Below, piece by piece: positions 1 to 9,008 of a DNA stretch of 64,000 nt; within the stretch, counting starts at the first letter, position 1; each line of letters starts with the position of its first letter. The DNA is from Pseudoalteromonas citrea (GTDB lineage Bacteria > Pseudomonadota > Gammaproteobacteria > Enterobacterales > Alteromonadaceae), in NCBI RefSeq assembly GCF_000238375.3, contig NZ_AHBZ03000016.1, positions 62,001-126,000 of the forward strand, in the 5' to 3' direction. The notes beneath the pieces were generated by a model. That model ran no database searches, was not told where the DNA came from, and worked only from the letters and a program-made list of their open reading frames with translations. The position numbers were made by a program, and so were the translations under genes.

Positions 1-2181
1 GATATCGACCTTAATGATGAAGAACTATCCGAAAATTCACCGATTGTTTCAGAGAAGATAAATGATGTATGCCGAATGGGGGACTTAGATTGGGGCAATT
101 ACTTAAGAACTCCATATAAGCATCAAGATATTGGAGTTCGATGGATTCTAGGGCTATTGGATCAAAGCCACGAAAATAGCGATATCAGTGGCTCTTTGCT
201 TGCTGATGACATGGGGTTAGGGAAAACGTTCATGGCACTTTCTGCTGTGGAACATCATTATCGTGAAGTAAGTCAAATTAATGAAACTCAGAAACCGACA
301 TTGATTGTTGCTCCTCTGAGCTTGCTTGAAAACTGGAAAGATGAAGTAGAAAAAACCTTTAAAACATCTCCATTTAGAGACATTGTTATTCTTCAAACTG
401 ATGGTGAGTTAAATCGATTTAAAAATGGTGGTGTTGAAATCAGAACAAACACTTCAGATGGTGACGAATTTGAACCTCGCTATTCGTTAAACATTGGTAA
501 AGACTGCGTCGATAGACTTGATATGCCGGGTCGATTGGTTATAACAACATATCAAACCTTTAGAGATTATCAATTCTCTCTTTGTCTTATAGATTGGGGT
601 TTAGTCATTTTTGATGAAGCACAAAATATCAAAAACCCTAACGCCTTAGCAACCAGAGCAGCTAAAGGGCTTAAAGCCCAATTCAAATTAGTTGCCACTG
701 GTACTCCTGTTGAAAATAGCTTAGCGGATTTCTGGTGCCTAATGGATACTGCCTGTCCTAAATATTTAGGAAGTTATCAGGATTTTAGAGCCAAATACAT
801 TTCACCAATATTACAAGCTGCAAGCGATGAAGTTGAAGATATTAGAAATAGAGTTGGTCGGGAGTTAAGGGTTAAAGTTGGGGCTATAATGCTTCGCAGG
901 GTTAAGGAAGACAATCTTGACGGGCTACCTGAAAAGTTCATGTATGTTGGAATTGAAAATACAGATTGGAAATACCTGCCAGAACTAGGGAAGACAATGA
1001 CAGGTTATCAATTAAAGGTTTATGATGGTGCTATAGAGTCGATTGAAGAGTCAGATTCTAATCATGTACTGAGCACACTACAAAGGCTCAGAAATAGTTC
1101 ATTACATCCGCGATTAGCGGATGGGGGTAGTTTAAATTGCCCCCAATCTAATAAAGAACTAGACGAAATATTATTTGAATCAGAGAAGTTAAAAAGTTTA
1201 CTACAGCTACTAGATTTAATTAAAACCAAAAATGAAAAGTGTATTATTTTCGCGGTAAACAAACGTCTTCAAACTTTTCTTAGTATTGCATTAGGAAGGA
1301 AATACGGGCTAGGCCCTCTTTCAATAATTAATGGTGATGCAAAGGCAGTTTCAAAAAAAGTATCTACACCTACTCGTAAAACAATGATTGCTGACTTTGA
1401 AGCAAAAGAAGGATTTAATATTATTGTTATGTCCCCTGTAGCAGCAGGTGTTGGATTGACTGTAGTTGGAGCAAATAATGTGGTTCATTTCGAGCGCCAC
1501 TGGAATCCTGCTAAAGAAGCCCAAGCTACCGATCGCGTATACAGAATTGGGCAGACAAAAGACGTTAACATTTACGTTCCATTACTTCTTCATCCTGAGA
1601 TGGAGTCTTTCGATGTTAATCTTCATAAGTTACTCACAAAGAAAACTCAACTAAAAGATGCGGTTGTTACACCTGAAGAAGTGATCCCAATGCCCGGAGG
1701 TATTGCTGGTGCTAAAGGATTCAGTGATGAACAAGTAATAAATGCTGATGATATAAAAAAATTAAGCTGGCAGCAGTTTGAAGCATTAACAGTTGAGGTA
1801 ATGAATAAAGAGCTTAGTGCAGACAGTGCTTGGCTGGCAAGCAATGGTGCTGATAAAGGCTCTGATGGGGTTTTGATAGTAAATAATGAAATGGTACTGA
1901 TTCAAGCAAAGCACACTATTAGAGGCCGCTATGATGGTTATAAAGCTGTGCAAGAAATTTTTGCAGCCAAACCAATTTACGAGCATCAAATAGGTAAAAC
2001 TTGTGCAAAGTTACTTTTCATTACTAATGCGACAATGCTTTCATCAAGGACTAGAGAAGTTGCAAAGCAATGTGGCGTCGAGGTTATTAATGGAAGTGAG
2101 TTGGCTCAGTTAGTTAAGAAGCATCAGATTACCTTTAAACAAATATTAATGCGTTTAGATAAGAAAAGAATGAAAGTATGA
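1..2181 (+). CDS. SNF2-family helicase with C-terminal Mrr-like nuclease domain (5' end outside window)
   Basis: The reading frame is open from base 1, so the ATG at 76 is probably internal and the gene starts outside the window. The visible part is a superfamily 2 SNF2/RapA-type motor: Walker A DDMGLGKT (bases 205-228), Walker B DEAQ (613-624) and motif VI QATDRVYRIGQ near 1528-1560. After about residue 550 comes a domain with the pattern GSDG...LIQAKH (about 1858-1917). This fits the D-(x)n-QxK core of Mrr/PD-(D/E)XK restriction endonucleases. Likely role (inference): DNA translocation coupled to cleavage, as in phage-defence or restriction systems. ZorD of type I Zorya combines similar domains, but the partner genes would lie upstream and cannot be seen. 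The next gene is convergent and unrelated. Confidence 0.85.
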   Translation, partial: DIDLNDEELSENSPIVSEKINDVCRMGDLDWGNYLRTPYKHQDIGVRWILGLLDQSHENSDISGSLLADDMGLGKTFMALSAVEHHYREVSQINETQKPTLIVAPLSLLENWKDEVEKTFKTSPFRDIVILQTDGELNRFKNGGVEIRTNTSDGDEFEPRYSLNIGKDCVDRLDMPGRLVITTYQTFRDYQFSLCLIDWGLVIFDEAQNIKNPNALATRAAKGLKAQFKLVATGTPVENSLADFWCLMDTACPKYLGSYQDFRAKYISPILQAASDEVEDIRNRVGRELRVKVGAIMLRRVKEDNLDGLPEKFMYVGIENTDWKYLPELGKTMTGYQLKVYDGAIESIEESDSNHVLSTLQRLRNSSLHPRLADGGSLNCPQSNKELDEILFESEKLKSLLQLLDLIKTKNEKCIIFAVNKRLQTFLSIALGRKYGLGPLSIINGDAKAVSKKVSTPTRKTMIADFEAKEGFNIIVMSPVAAGVGLTVVGANNVVHFERHWNPAKEAQATDRVYRIGQTKDVNIYVPLLLHPEMESFDVNLHKLLTKKTQLKDAVVTPEEVIPMPGGIAGAKGFSDEQVINADDIKKLSWQQFEALTVEVMNKELSADSAWLASNGADKGSDGVLIVNNEMVLIQAKHTIRGRYDGYKAVQEIFAAKPIYEHQIGKTCAKLLFITNATMLSSRTREVAKQCGVEVINGSELAQLVKKHQITFKQILMRLDKKRMKV

Positions 2182-2344
2182 CTTTTAGTAAAGTGATAAT
2201 TCTAACTCAGATAATTCTTAGTTATTGTGCGAATTAGTGATTGATGCATTTTGTACAAATCTAATTTACATTTCGTCAATCCCAAATGGATAATCTAGGC
2301 TTCATTTAAGTAATTAATTAGATATTTTAGATTACACTTTAATT

Positions 2345-2387
2345 GAAAAGTCATGTTATCTTTTGATTAAGGTAACATGACTTGTGG
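2345..2387 (-). terminator. Hairpin terminator for the dehydrogenase gene
   Basis: An 11-bp perfect inverted repeat (2348-2358 with 2373-2383) has a 14-nt loop. Read on the minus strand it is followed by a short T tract. It lies just past the end of the minus-strand gene ending at 2449 and between two convergent genes, so it may serve both. Confidence 0.55.
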
Positions 2388-2448
2388 TGATTTTGGCAAC
2401 TTTAAAATGTCAGCAAAAATAGGTTTATATAACTCAACTAAAGATTAT

Positions 2449-3321
2449 TTAGATTAACCTTTTGAGTAAGCTAGAGGTATCCCAACGATTGCCGCCCATT
2501 TTTTGGATATCAGCATAGAATTGATCTACAAGAGCGGTTAACGGGAGAGTTGAGCCATTTCGTTTAGCTTCGGTAAGAGCGATATCAAGATCTTTTCTCA
2601 TCCAATCTACAGCAAATCCGTGTTCATATTCACCTTTAAGCATGGTTTTATGACGGTTTTCCATTTGCCATGATCCCGCAGCCCCTTTTGATATAACTTC
2701 TATTACAGCCTCGCAATCAAGGCCTGCTTTCTGGCCAAATTGTAATGCTTCTGAAAGGCCTTGCACTACACCTGCAATACATATTTGGTTCATCATCTTA
2801 GCAAGCTGGCCAGAACCGACTTCTCCTAGAAGTTGACTGAAGCGACTGTATGAATTCATAACACCTACAACTTTATCATAGTGACTCTTATCGCCTCCAC
2901 ACATCACTGTGAGTTGTCCATTAATGGCTCCAGCTTCTCCGCCAGAGACAGGAGCATCAATAAAACCAATGTTTCTCTTAATAGATTCTTGGCATAGAAA
3001 CCTTGCAATATCTGCTGATGCTGTTGTGTGGTCAACAAGAACGCTGCCAGGCTTCATTGATTGGAGAACACCTTCGGCTGACACTGTTACCTCTTTTAGA
3101 TCATCATCGTTTCCAACGCAGATGAAAGCTATGTCAGCATCTTGTGCTGCTTCTTTTGGAGTGGTTGCGATAGAGCCCAAATATTCTTTTTCCCAGCTTT
3201 CAGCTTTAGCAGTAGTTCTATTATATACCGTGACATTAAAGTCAGAATTCTTTGAAAGGTGACCAGCCATAGGGTAGCCCATAACTCCAAGGCCAATAAA
3301 TGCTATTTTTAACTTTTCCAT
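2449..3321 (-). CDS. NAD(P)-dependent oxidoreductase, 3-hydroxyisobutyrate dehydrogenase family
   Basis: This is a 290-residue protein, full length for the beta-hydroxyacid dehydrogenase family (MmsB, GarR, YihU, glyoxylate/succinic-semialdehyde reductases). The N-terminal Rossmann dinucleotide motif is GLGVMGYPMAGHL. The substrate-binding signature is DAPVSGGEAGA (about residues 121-131) and the catalytic lysine lies in QLAKMMNQ. These enzymes interconvert a 2- or 3-hydroxyacid and its oxo acid with NAD(P)H; the substrate here is not determinable. The gene points away from a truncated homologue at 3553-4074. By eye, the two match at about two thirds of positions over the shared C-terminal half. 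It may be an incoming replacement copy carried at the edge of an island. Confidence 0.9.
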   Translation of the reverse strand: MEKLKIAFIGLGVMGYPMAGHLSKNSDFNVTVYNRTTAKAESWEKEYLGSIATTPKEAAQDADIAFICVGNDDDLKEVTVSAEGVLQSMKPGSVLVDHTTASADIARFLCQESIKRNIGFIDAPVSGGEAGAINGQLTVMCGGDKSHYDKVVGVMNSYSRFSQLLGEVGSGQLAKMMNQICIAGVVQGLSEALQFGQKAGLDCEAVIEVISKGAAGSWQMENRHKTMLKGEYEHGFAVDWMRKDLDIALTEAKRNGSTLPLTALVDQFYADIQKMGGNRWDTSSLLKRLI

Positions 3322-3434
3322 ATTTTTTCTTCTTGAAGATAAATTAATTAGCCTAATGCTACCATGAATGAAAGTGACATTTTCAAACTCTCAACAATAA
3401 AAATTAAGGTTCTCAGCTTTTAGAGTTTTCCGCA

Positions 3435-3470
3435 AAGATACTAATTTCGAATGTTCAAAATTTGTATCTT
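3435..3470. repeat. Imperfect inverted repeat in the presumed island junction
   Basis: AAGATAC (3435-3441) pairs with GTATCTT (3464-3470), and a second short pairing (AATTT/AAATT) lies inside. It sits in the 231-bp gap between the divergent full-length dehydrogenase and its truncated homologue. The function is unknown; a recombinase site, an operator or chance are all possible. Confidence 0.3.
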
Positions 3471-3552
3471 CCGGCAAATATAATTTTCTGATTTGATTCC
3501 TAAAAAAATAACATTTACAACATTGAAATTAATTGACAACTTTTAAGGATAA

Positions 3553-4074
3553 TTGTCGCATTCAACAAAAGGTGCTGAAAATGGGGTGTTAACGGTGATG
3601 GCGGGTGGTGAGCAAACCTGTTTTGATAAGGCCCAACCAATCATGGCTGCATTTAGCCGCTTTAGTCAGTTACTTGGTGAAGTGGGTAGCGGTCAAACCT
3701 GTAAAATGGTCAATCAAATTTGCATTGCTGGCGTTGTACAGGGATTGGCTGAAGGCTTGCACTTTGCTAAACAAGCAGGACTTGATGCAGAAAAGGTTGT
3801 TGAAACCATTTCTAAAGGGGCTGCAGGGTCTTGGCAAATGGAAAACCGTTATAAAACCATGAATGCGGGTGAGTACGAATTTGGTTTTGCTGTTGATTGG
3901 ATGCGCAAAGATCTTGGTATTGCGCTTGATGAAGCGCGCAGCAATGGTGCGACATTGCCCGTAACCGCCATGGTTGACCAATACTACGCAGATGTTCAAG
4001 CATTAGGGGGCGGGCGTTTTGATACATCTAGCCTGCTGGCTAGGCTTGATGCAATACATAATAAAGCAAAGTAA
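3553..4074 (+). pseudogene. 5'-truncated 3-hydroxyisobutyrate dehydrogenase-family gene
   Basis: The frame encodes only the C-terminal part of the family, about 165 residues starting inside the GAENGVLTVMAGG segment. It includes the catalytic-lysine region (QTCKMVNQ) and the all-helical domain up to the normal C terminus. The Rossmann NAD(P)-binding half is missing, so it cannot be a working enzyme alone. Homology to the full-length copy at 2449-3321 begins at about base 3566; upstream sequence is unrelated. A TTG codon at 3553 preceded by AAGGA could allow translation, but this is probably accidental. The break is most simply read as the point where an island or rearrangement replaced the 5' half of a core gene. 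Confidence 0.85.
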
Positions 4075-4083
4075 TTTAACTCA

Positions 4084-4118
4084 AACACAGTCCAGAATAA
4101 GTTTCTGGATTGTGTTTT
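4084..4118 (+). terminator. Rho-independent terminator of the truncated dehydrogenase gene
   Basis: AACACAGTCCAGAA and TTTCTGGATTGTGTT form a long stem with a TAAG loop and a following TTTT run. It starts 10 bases after the pseudogene stop, which supports the idea that this is the original 3' end of a core gene. It also lies at the 3' end of the convergent chemotaxis receptor. Confidence 0.75.
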
Positions 4119-4125
4119 ATCTCAT

Positions 4126-6891
4126 TTATACCTCGAATCCTGACATAAACCGATTGAGCTCATTGGCCTGATGAGACAGGGTATTGCTTGATGAGTTTGC
4201 ACTTTCTACCAAGGATGTATTTTTTTGAATAATGCCATCCATTTGTTTTATCGCAACATTAATTTGTCCAATGCCATTTGATTGCTCGGTACTTGCCAGT
4301 GCTATGTTACTCATAAATTTTGAAAGTTGTTGTATACTGCTCACAATATCACTGAGTGTTTGGCCTGACTCAGTAACAAGCTGAACACCATGGTCAACTT
4401 TAATTGCGCTATCGTTTAAGAGTGCGGATATTTCTTTCGATGCATTAGCACTGCGCTGTGCCAGTTCTCGCACTTCTGCTGCGACAACCGCAAATCCTCT
4501 GCCAGACTCACCGGCACGCGCAGCTTCAACTGCGGCATTTAATGCCAATAAATTAGTTTGAAAAGCAATTTCGTTTATCACTTCGATAATATTCGATATC
4601 TCACTAGAGCTGTTACTTATTTCCTTCATTGCACTCACTGTAGAATGGACAAGCTCACCACCTTGCTGTGCTTGTTTATCGGCTTCATTGGCGAGGGAGC
4701 TGGCGGAATGAGCATCTTTTGAGTTAACCGTAACCGTATCGGTTATATCGTTCATGGATGCGGTTGTTTGTTGTATAGAGGCGGCTTGTGACTCGGTTCT
4801 TTCACTTAAATCATTCATCCCAGATTTAATACCACTGGCTGAGTTATTTATTGTATTTGCAGTTGCACGGATTTGGCTGACCATTTTCGCCAAGTTAGAT
4901 ACCGAGGTATTCACTGATTGTTTCAAGGTGTCAAAGTCGCCTTCATATTCACCTTGTACGGATTTAGTCAAATTACCGTTAGATAACGCAAACATGACGG
5001 TTTTACATTCATTTAATGGTTCAGAAATCGCATCAAGCGTTAAATTAATGCCCCCAACAATCGCTGCAAATTCGCCATGATGCCGCGCATTGTCTGCTCG
5101 CTCATTAAGTTGTCCATTACTCGCTGCTTGAGCGAGTTTAGCGGTATCTTGCACCATATTTTTTATGGCAGTAATTGACGTGATAAGACTATTTTTTATC
5201 TGTAGAAAGTCACCATGATAATTGTCACTGATATTAGAAGGAAGCTGACCTTTTGCAATCTGATCTAAATAGTCGGCGGTAAGACGAACTGGCTCGACAA
5301 TAACATCTAACGTGGTATTGAACCCTTTCACAATACTTTGAAAGTCACCTTGGTGTTGTGTAATGTCTGCACGCTTAGATAACTCCCCTCTGCTCGCTGC
5401 TTCCATGAGCATATTGGTATCACAGATAAGTGCATTGATGGCGCTTGTAGCTGTTTTTAAACTCTGGTTTATTTCTAAAAACTCACCGCTATAGTCACCG
5501 TTAATGGTATCGGGTACTTGTCCAATCGCAATTAGGTTCAGGGTATCTTTGGTTTGCTGAATTGGCAGGGCGATGGCATCTAATAAGGCATTAATACTGT
5601 GTGCTAATGTGTACATAAAGCCAGTGAATTCATCTAAATTTAGCCTTGCAGCAAGTTGACCTTGAGAGGCAGCTCTAATTATTTCGCCAACCTGTGTCTC
5701 TGCGTAGCGTTGCTCTGTTAGATCTGAGAACTCATAGACAACACCCAAAAGAGTTTGCTCTTTATCTAATACAGGTCCTGCAACAACGTTAAAAATGACG
5801 TTTTTAAAGGTAACTTCATTGTTTACTTGATGTGTAATGGCAGTTTTAAGTGACTCAAAGCTTGCTTGGTTGTCGAACAAACTGTGTGTATTTGAACCTA
5901 ACAAAGAGTTGGTATTTGCGTTTGGTTGAACAGCACGAACTTGCTTTGTATATCGTTTGAATAGCTCAGCACATTTTTGGTTTACATAAATAATATCACC
6001 ACAGTCATTACCCAGCATCACAGGGGCTGCTACGTTATCAAGTGCTTGTTTAATTCTGCCATTTTCTTGGGCTTGAATCTGTTGCTGTGCCATTTGTTGT
6101 TTTAGGTTTTGCGTTATATTGCTGAGGTTTTGTTGCATGATTGCTAAGTTATTTAGGAGCAACCCAACTTCGTCTTTGCGATGACCTTGGATGTTATTGT
6201 CTAACTTTCCGGAAGCAATTTGTTCTGCAAAAATAGATGCCTGCTTTATAGGCCGAGTCACAAGGCGCTGTATATAAAGAGTCATAAGCAGCAGTATTAC
6301 TGCCGATAGTATAAACATGATGATGAAGCTTTTTATTAACACTAGCTCTTTTTTTGAGGTTAGTTCTTCAGAACGCTCGGCAACAAGCTTCGTAATTGAA
6401 TGTGTTATATTGTTTAGTAAAGTGGCTGATGTGCGGTCAATGCCCTTAACTGAGGTATCGCCAATCTGTGTGTTAAATTGTGACGCTGCATATTGCTCTA
6501 ACCCAGAGCGATATAATGTTCCTAGCTTTTGGTGTTCTATTTTAAATTCTTTTAACTGTGAAGCTATAGCACTATGTAAGTTTGGGCTTTGTAATAGTTT
6601 GTCTACATTTTTTTGAATTGCGCGTTCGTTTTCTTCAAAGCGTTGCCAATATTTTGTATACAGCTCTACTTCATGACCGCGGATCAATACATTCTTCCAT
6701 TCTTGAACTTGTGTTTTAAATTGATTTGACATTAACCCTACGTGTTTGCGAGTCATTAATTCATTATGAATGAGAGAGTCTAATTCAGCGGCGACATTTT
6801 TTACTGAAAACAGGGTCGTTAGTGCACCAATTAAGATCAATGAGAGGCCACTTATTACGCAGAGCATTAATTTGGCTTTTACGCTATTCAT
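4126..6891 (-). CDS. Methyl-accepting chemotaxis protein with PAS and tandem (poly-)HAMP modules
   Basis: The start is placed at 6891 because AGGAAG lies about 6 bases upstream and the protein then begins directly before the first membrane helix; an upstream in-frame ATG at 6960 is less likely. The 921-residue product has a transmembrane helix at about 8-30, a periplasmic helical sensor to about 185, a second membrane helix (about 186-208) and a HAMP domain. A PAS-like domain follows (about 285-400), then tandem repeats of about 90 residues (TL..IA.GQ.P..I.. type) resembling poly-HAMP arrays. The C-terminal signalling domain carries the conserved hairpin tip ([20 protein letters not shown]). 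It should signal through CheW/CheA to the flagella. The ligand is unknown, and there are no che genes nearby. Confidence 0.92.
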   Translation of the reverse strand: MNSVKAKLMLCVISGLSLILIGALTTLFSVKNVAAELDSLIHNELMTRKHVGLMSNQFKTQVQEWKNVLIRGHEVELYTKYWQRFEENERAIQKNVDKLLQSPNLHSAIASQLKEFKIEHQKLGTLYRSGLEQYAASQFNTQIGDTSVKGIDRTSATLLNNITHSITKLVAERSEELTSKKELVLIKSFIIMFILSAVILLLMTLYIQRLVTRPIKQASIFAEQIASGKLDNNIQGHRKDEVGLLLNNLAIMQQNLSNITQNLKQQMAQQQIQAQENGRIKQALDNVAAPVMLGNDCGDIIYVNQKCAELFKRYTKQVRAVQPNANTNSLLGSNTHSLFDNQASFESLKTAITHQVNNEVTFKNVIFNVVAGPVLDKEQTLLGVVYEFSDLTEQRYAETQVGEIIRAASQGQLAARLNLDEFTGFMYTLAHSINALLDAIALPIQQTKDTLNLIAIGQVPDTINGDYSGEFLEINQSLKTATSAINALICDTNMLMEAASRGELSKRADITQHQGDFQSIVKGFNTTLDVIVEPVRLTADYLDQIAKGQLPSNISDNYHGDFLQIKNSLITSITAIKNMVQDTAKLAQAASNGQLNERADNARHHGEFAAIVGGINLTLDAISEPLNECKTVMFALSNGNLTKSVQGEYEGDFDTLKQSVNTSVSNLAKMVSQIRATANTINNSASGIKSGMNDLSERTESQAASIQQTTASMNDITDTVTVNSKDAHSASSLANEADKQAQQGGELVHSTVSAMKEISNSSSEISNIIEVINEIAFQTNLLALNAAVEAARAGESGRGFAVVAAEVRELAQRSANASKEISALLNDSAIKVDHGVQLVTESGQTLSDIVSSIQQLSKFMSNIALASTEQSNGIGQINVAIKQMDGIIQKNTSLVESANSSSNTLSHQANELNRFMSGFEV

Positions 6892-7021
6892 TGATGTCTT
6901 CCTTGCTAGTTTTTGTTTATACACCTTAATCAAAGGTAGTAAAAATTTACACAAACTCAAGGTGTTGTTGAATACTCAATAGAGTGGGGCATAAATTTGT
7001 ATATTTATGCCCAAAACACAA

Positions 7022-8848
7022 CTAAAGCGTTTTCATGTACTCGACTACCTGCCACTTCTCAGTATCAGTTAACATGGTGCCATAGTCATGACCTAAATTA
7101 GAATTGCCGGCTTGGGGCTGTCCGTTACTTGAATTAACTTTGAATAAGTTTAACCCTTGGCGTGTGTCGTAACCCACATTAACTGGATCAAACTCTCTAC
7201 TCCCAACCCAAAACTGATCTGAGCGATTGTCCGGTTGTTTTAACAGTTCCCATAAATTTGCGACTGATCCATTGTGTAAATAGGGGGCTGTTGCCCAAAT
7301 TCCATTGAGCGGCCTGCCTTTATAAACGCCACTATCTAGCTTGCCATCTTTACAATCAGTCTCAATGACTTGCGCTTTTTTATTACGATCATTTAAATGT
7401 GCCGATATTAAGTTTTTAAATTCGGTGAGACCGCTGATTTTTTTGCCATCATCACCGACTCGCTCAGCGATGTTGCCAGCTTTAAGCGCAAGCGGGATAT
7501 CTTTAAGTACTAAACCGACAACACCATTTACAGGTATATCAATGGCGTTATCTTTTTTATCAAACGTATTACCAATTAAAATACGCTCTTTAGTGCCTTC
7601 TAGAATGAGGGTTTTAGCCATGTGACATGATGCATTGTATGCAGTCACTGGATCTGTTTTAAGCTCAGAAATTAGTGTTTGATTAGCGATGTATCGTTTT
7701 AATTCATCTTCTCGTGGGATCACCTGATGGCAGGTTGCGCAATGGGCTTTATAGAGAAGCGCGCCTTTAGCGGCTTTGTTATTATCAATGGCAGGAAAAT
7801 ATTCCAAAGGCCACTGTGGTGAGCGAAGTGTTTTAACCCAAGACTCTAAATTTCCTAGCCCCATGATATCGACCGTGGAAGAGTAGCGAAGTTTTTTGCC
7901 CCATAGTCGCTGCCAAAAAGGCGCTTCTTTGATCTCCAAACTACCAAAGACGCCAACAACTTCACCGATGTTACGGACTAAAGGGCCAATAATAGGCGTG
8001 TTTGGCGCAGAGGCGTTCCATTGAACGACATCTGATTGGTGTGTGCCCCACAAAAAAGGGTAGGAAACCGGCCCCGTTGGCGTATTACGATTGTTCAAAT
8101 CATGCAGGGCAAATGCAGTGCCCGCATTTTGTATGTTACCAAAAGCATCTAATCGAGCGTAACTGGTAAAGTCGTCTGGGTAGTGTGAGGGAAGCTTGTT
8201 CACTTCTTGCCGCTCGGCTGAAGCCAGTGTCACTTGCTGTAAACGGTTTTTTAGTTCAGTTAACTCATTATTTGTTTTGTTTTCTCCCAACACGTTTGTC
8301 GCAAAGCGATTGAATTTTCTTTCATCTGCTAAAGTCTCGTTCATGGCTGCTATGAGTTTTTTGAAAAATAGTACAAAGTTACCGAGTGTAGGTGCACCTT
8401 CAATGAGTATCTTTTTGCCTTTGTAATCTAACTGATTGGTGTGGCATGCCGCACATGTCATACCGACCCAGTTTTCTCCTGTAGTCTGGTTATTATGTAA
8501 AGCAAATCCTATTGGCAAGCCTCCAGGGTTGGCTTTAGAGGCGTTCATAGGTAGGTATCTGAGCATTTCCATGTGTTCGGAATGGCGAAATAACTGCTGA
8601 CTGTTAGCTTGCTCGAGCCATACAAACCAATCGTACGGTATGATTTGTGCGCCTTGATTTGTGAACCAAAAATTTTCCCTGGTTTCTGCGTCCCAGCCTT
8701 GATCTAACCAAACTCTCTCAATGCTGCTGCCTTGCGCTGGAGTGATTTTAGGCAGTATTTTTGGAGGGGGGGATTGTTGGGTGCTGCACCCGATAGCCGT
8801 GACGAAGGCTATCAAGCTGATCAAAGTAATAATACGTAACGTGCTCAT
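7022..8848 (-). CDS. Di-haem cytochrome c lipoprotein, cytochrome c peroxidase/RoxA-like family
   Basis: This 608-residue exported protein starts with a signal peptide ending in an apparent lipobox (AIGC, Cys about 21), so it is probably membrane-anchored in the periplasm. Two haem-binding CxxCH motifs are visible: CAACH (about residue 134) and CATCH (about 371). The C-terminal segment GIWATAPYLHNGSV is typical of the cytochrome c peroxidase/MauG superfamily and of RoxA-like dioxygenases. Its likely chemistry is peroxide reduction or oxygen-dependent oxidation of an organic substrate; which one cannot be told. The gene appears monocistronic. A C7 tract sits just after the lipobox (minus strand, bases 8766-8772). 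Confidence 0.85.
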   Translation of the reverse strand: MSTLRIITLISLIAFVTAIGCSTQQSPPPKILPKITPAQGSSIERVWLDQGWDAETRENFWFTNQGAQIIPYDWFVWLEQANSQQLFRHSEHMEMLRYLPMNASKANPGGLPIGFALHNNQTTGENWVGMTCAACHTNQLDYKGKKILIEGAPTLGNFVLFFKKLIAAMNETLADERKFNRFATNVLGENKTNNELTELKNRLQQVTLASAERQEVNKLPSHYPDDFTSYARLDAFGNIQNAGTAFALHDLNNRNTPTGPVSYPFLWGTHQSDVVQWNASAPNTPIIGPLVRNIGEVVGVFGSLEIKEAPFWQRLWGKKLRYSSTVDIMGLGNLESWVKTLRSPQWPLEYFPAIDNNKAAKGALLYKAHCATCHQVIPREDELKRYIANQTLISELKTDPVTAYNASCHMAKTLILEGTKERILIGNTFDKKDNAIDIPVNGVVGLVLKDIPLALKAGNIAERVGDDGKKISGLTEFKNLISAHLNDRNKKAQVIETDCKDGKLDSGVYKGRPLNGIWATAPYLHNGSVANLWELLKQPDNRSDQFWVGSREFDPVNVGYDTRQGLNLFKVNSSNGQPQAGNSNLGHDYGTMLTDTEKWQVVEYMKTL

Positions 8849-8973
8849 TGCGAATTTCCTTACTTATAGAGGTTCGCAGAGCATAGGAGGCAATGTAGAA
8901 GTGCGCCATTACAGTAAATTACAGAGAGCTACATGTATAAAAGTGGATATTATGTGCAGAAGGAGGGATAAGA

Positions 8974-8998
8974 GGAGCCAAGTATGGAACTTGGCCCC
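8974..8998 (-). terminator. Hairpin downstream of the TonB-dependent receptor
   Basis: GGAGCCAAGT and ACTTGGCCCC form a stem with one mismatch and a 5-nt loop, 10 bases past the receptor stop. The following T tract on the minus strand is weak, so termination efficiency is uncertain. Confidence 0.45.
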
Positions 8999-9008
8999 TT
9001 GTTATGTC

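Noticed and set aside
1-2181. Calling this gene zorD of a Zorya system outright
   Set aside because: The domain pair is similar, but the N terminus and the diagnostic zorA/zorB/zorC partners are outside the window.
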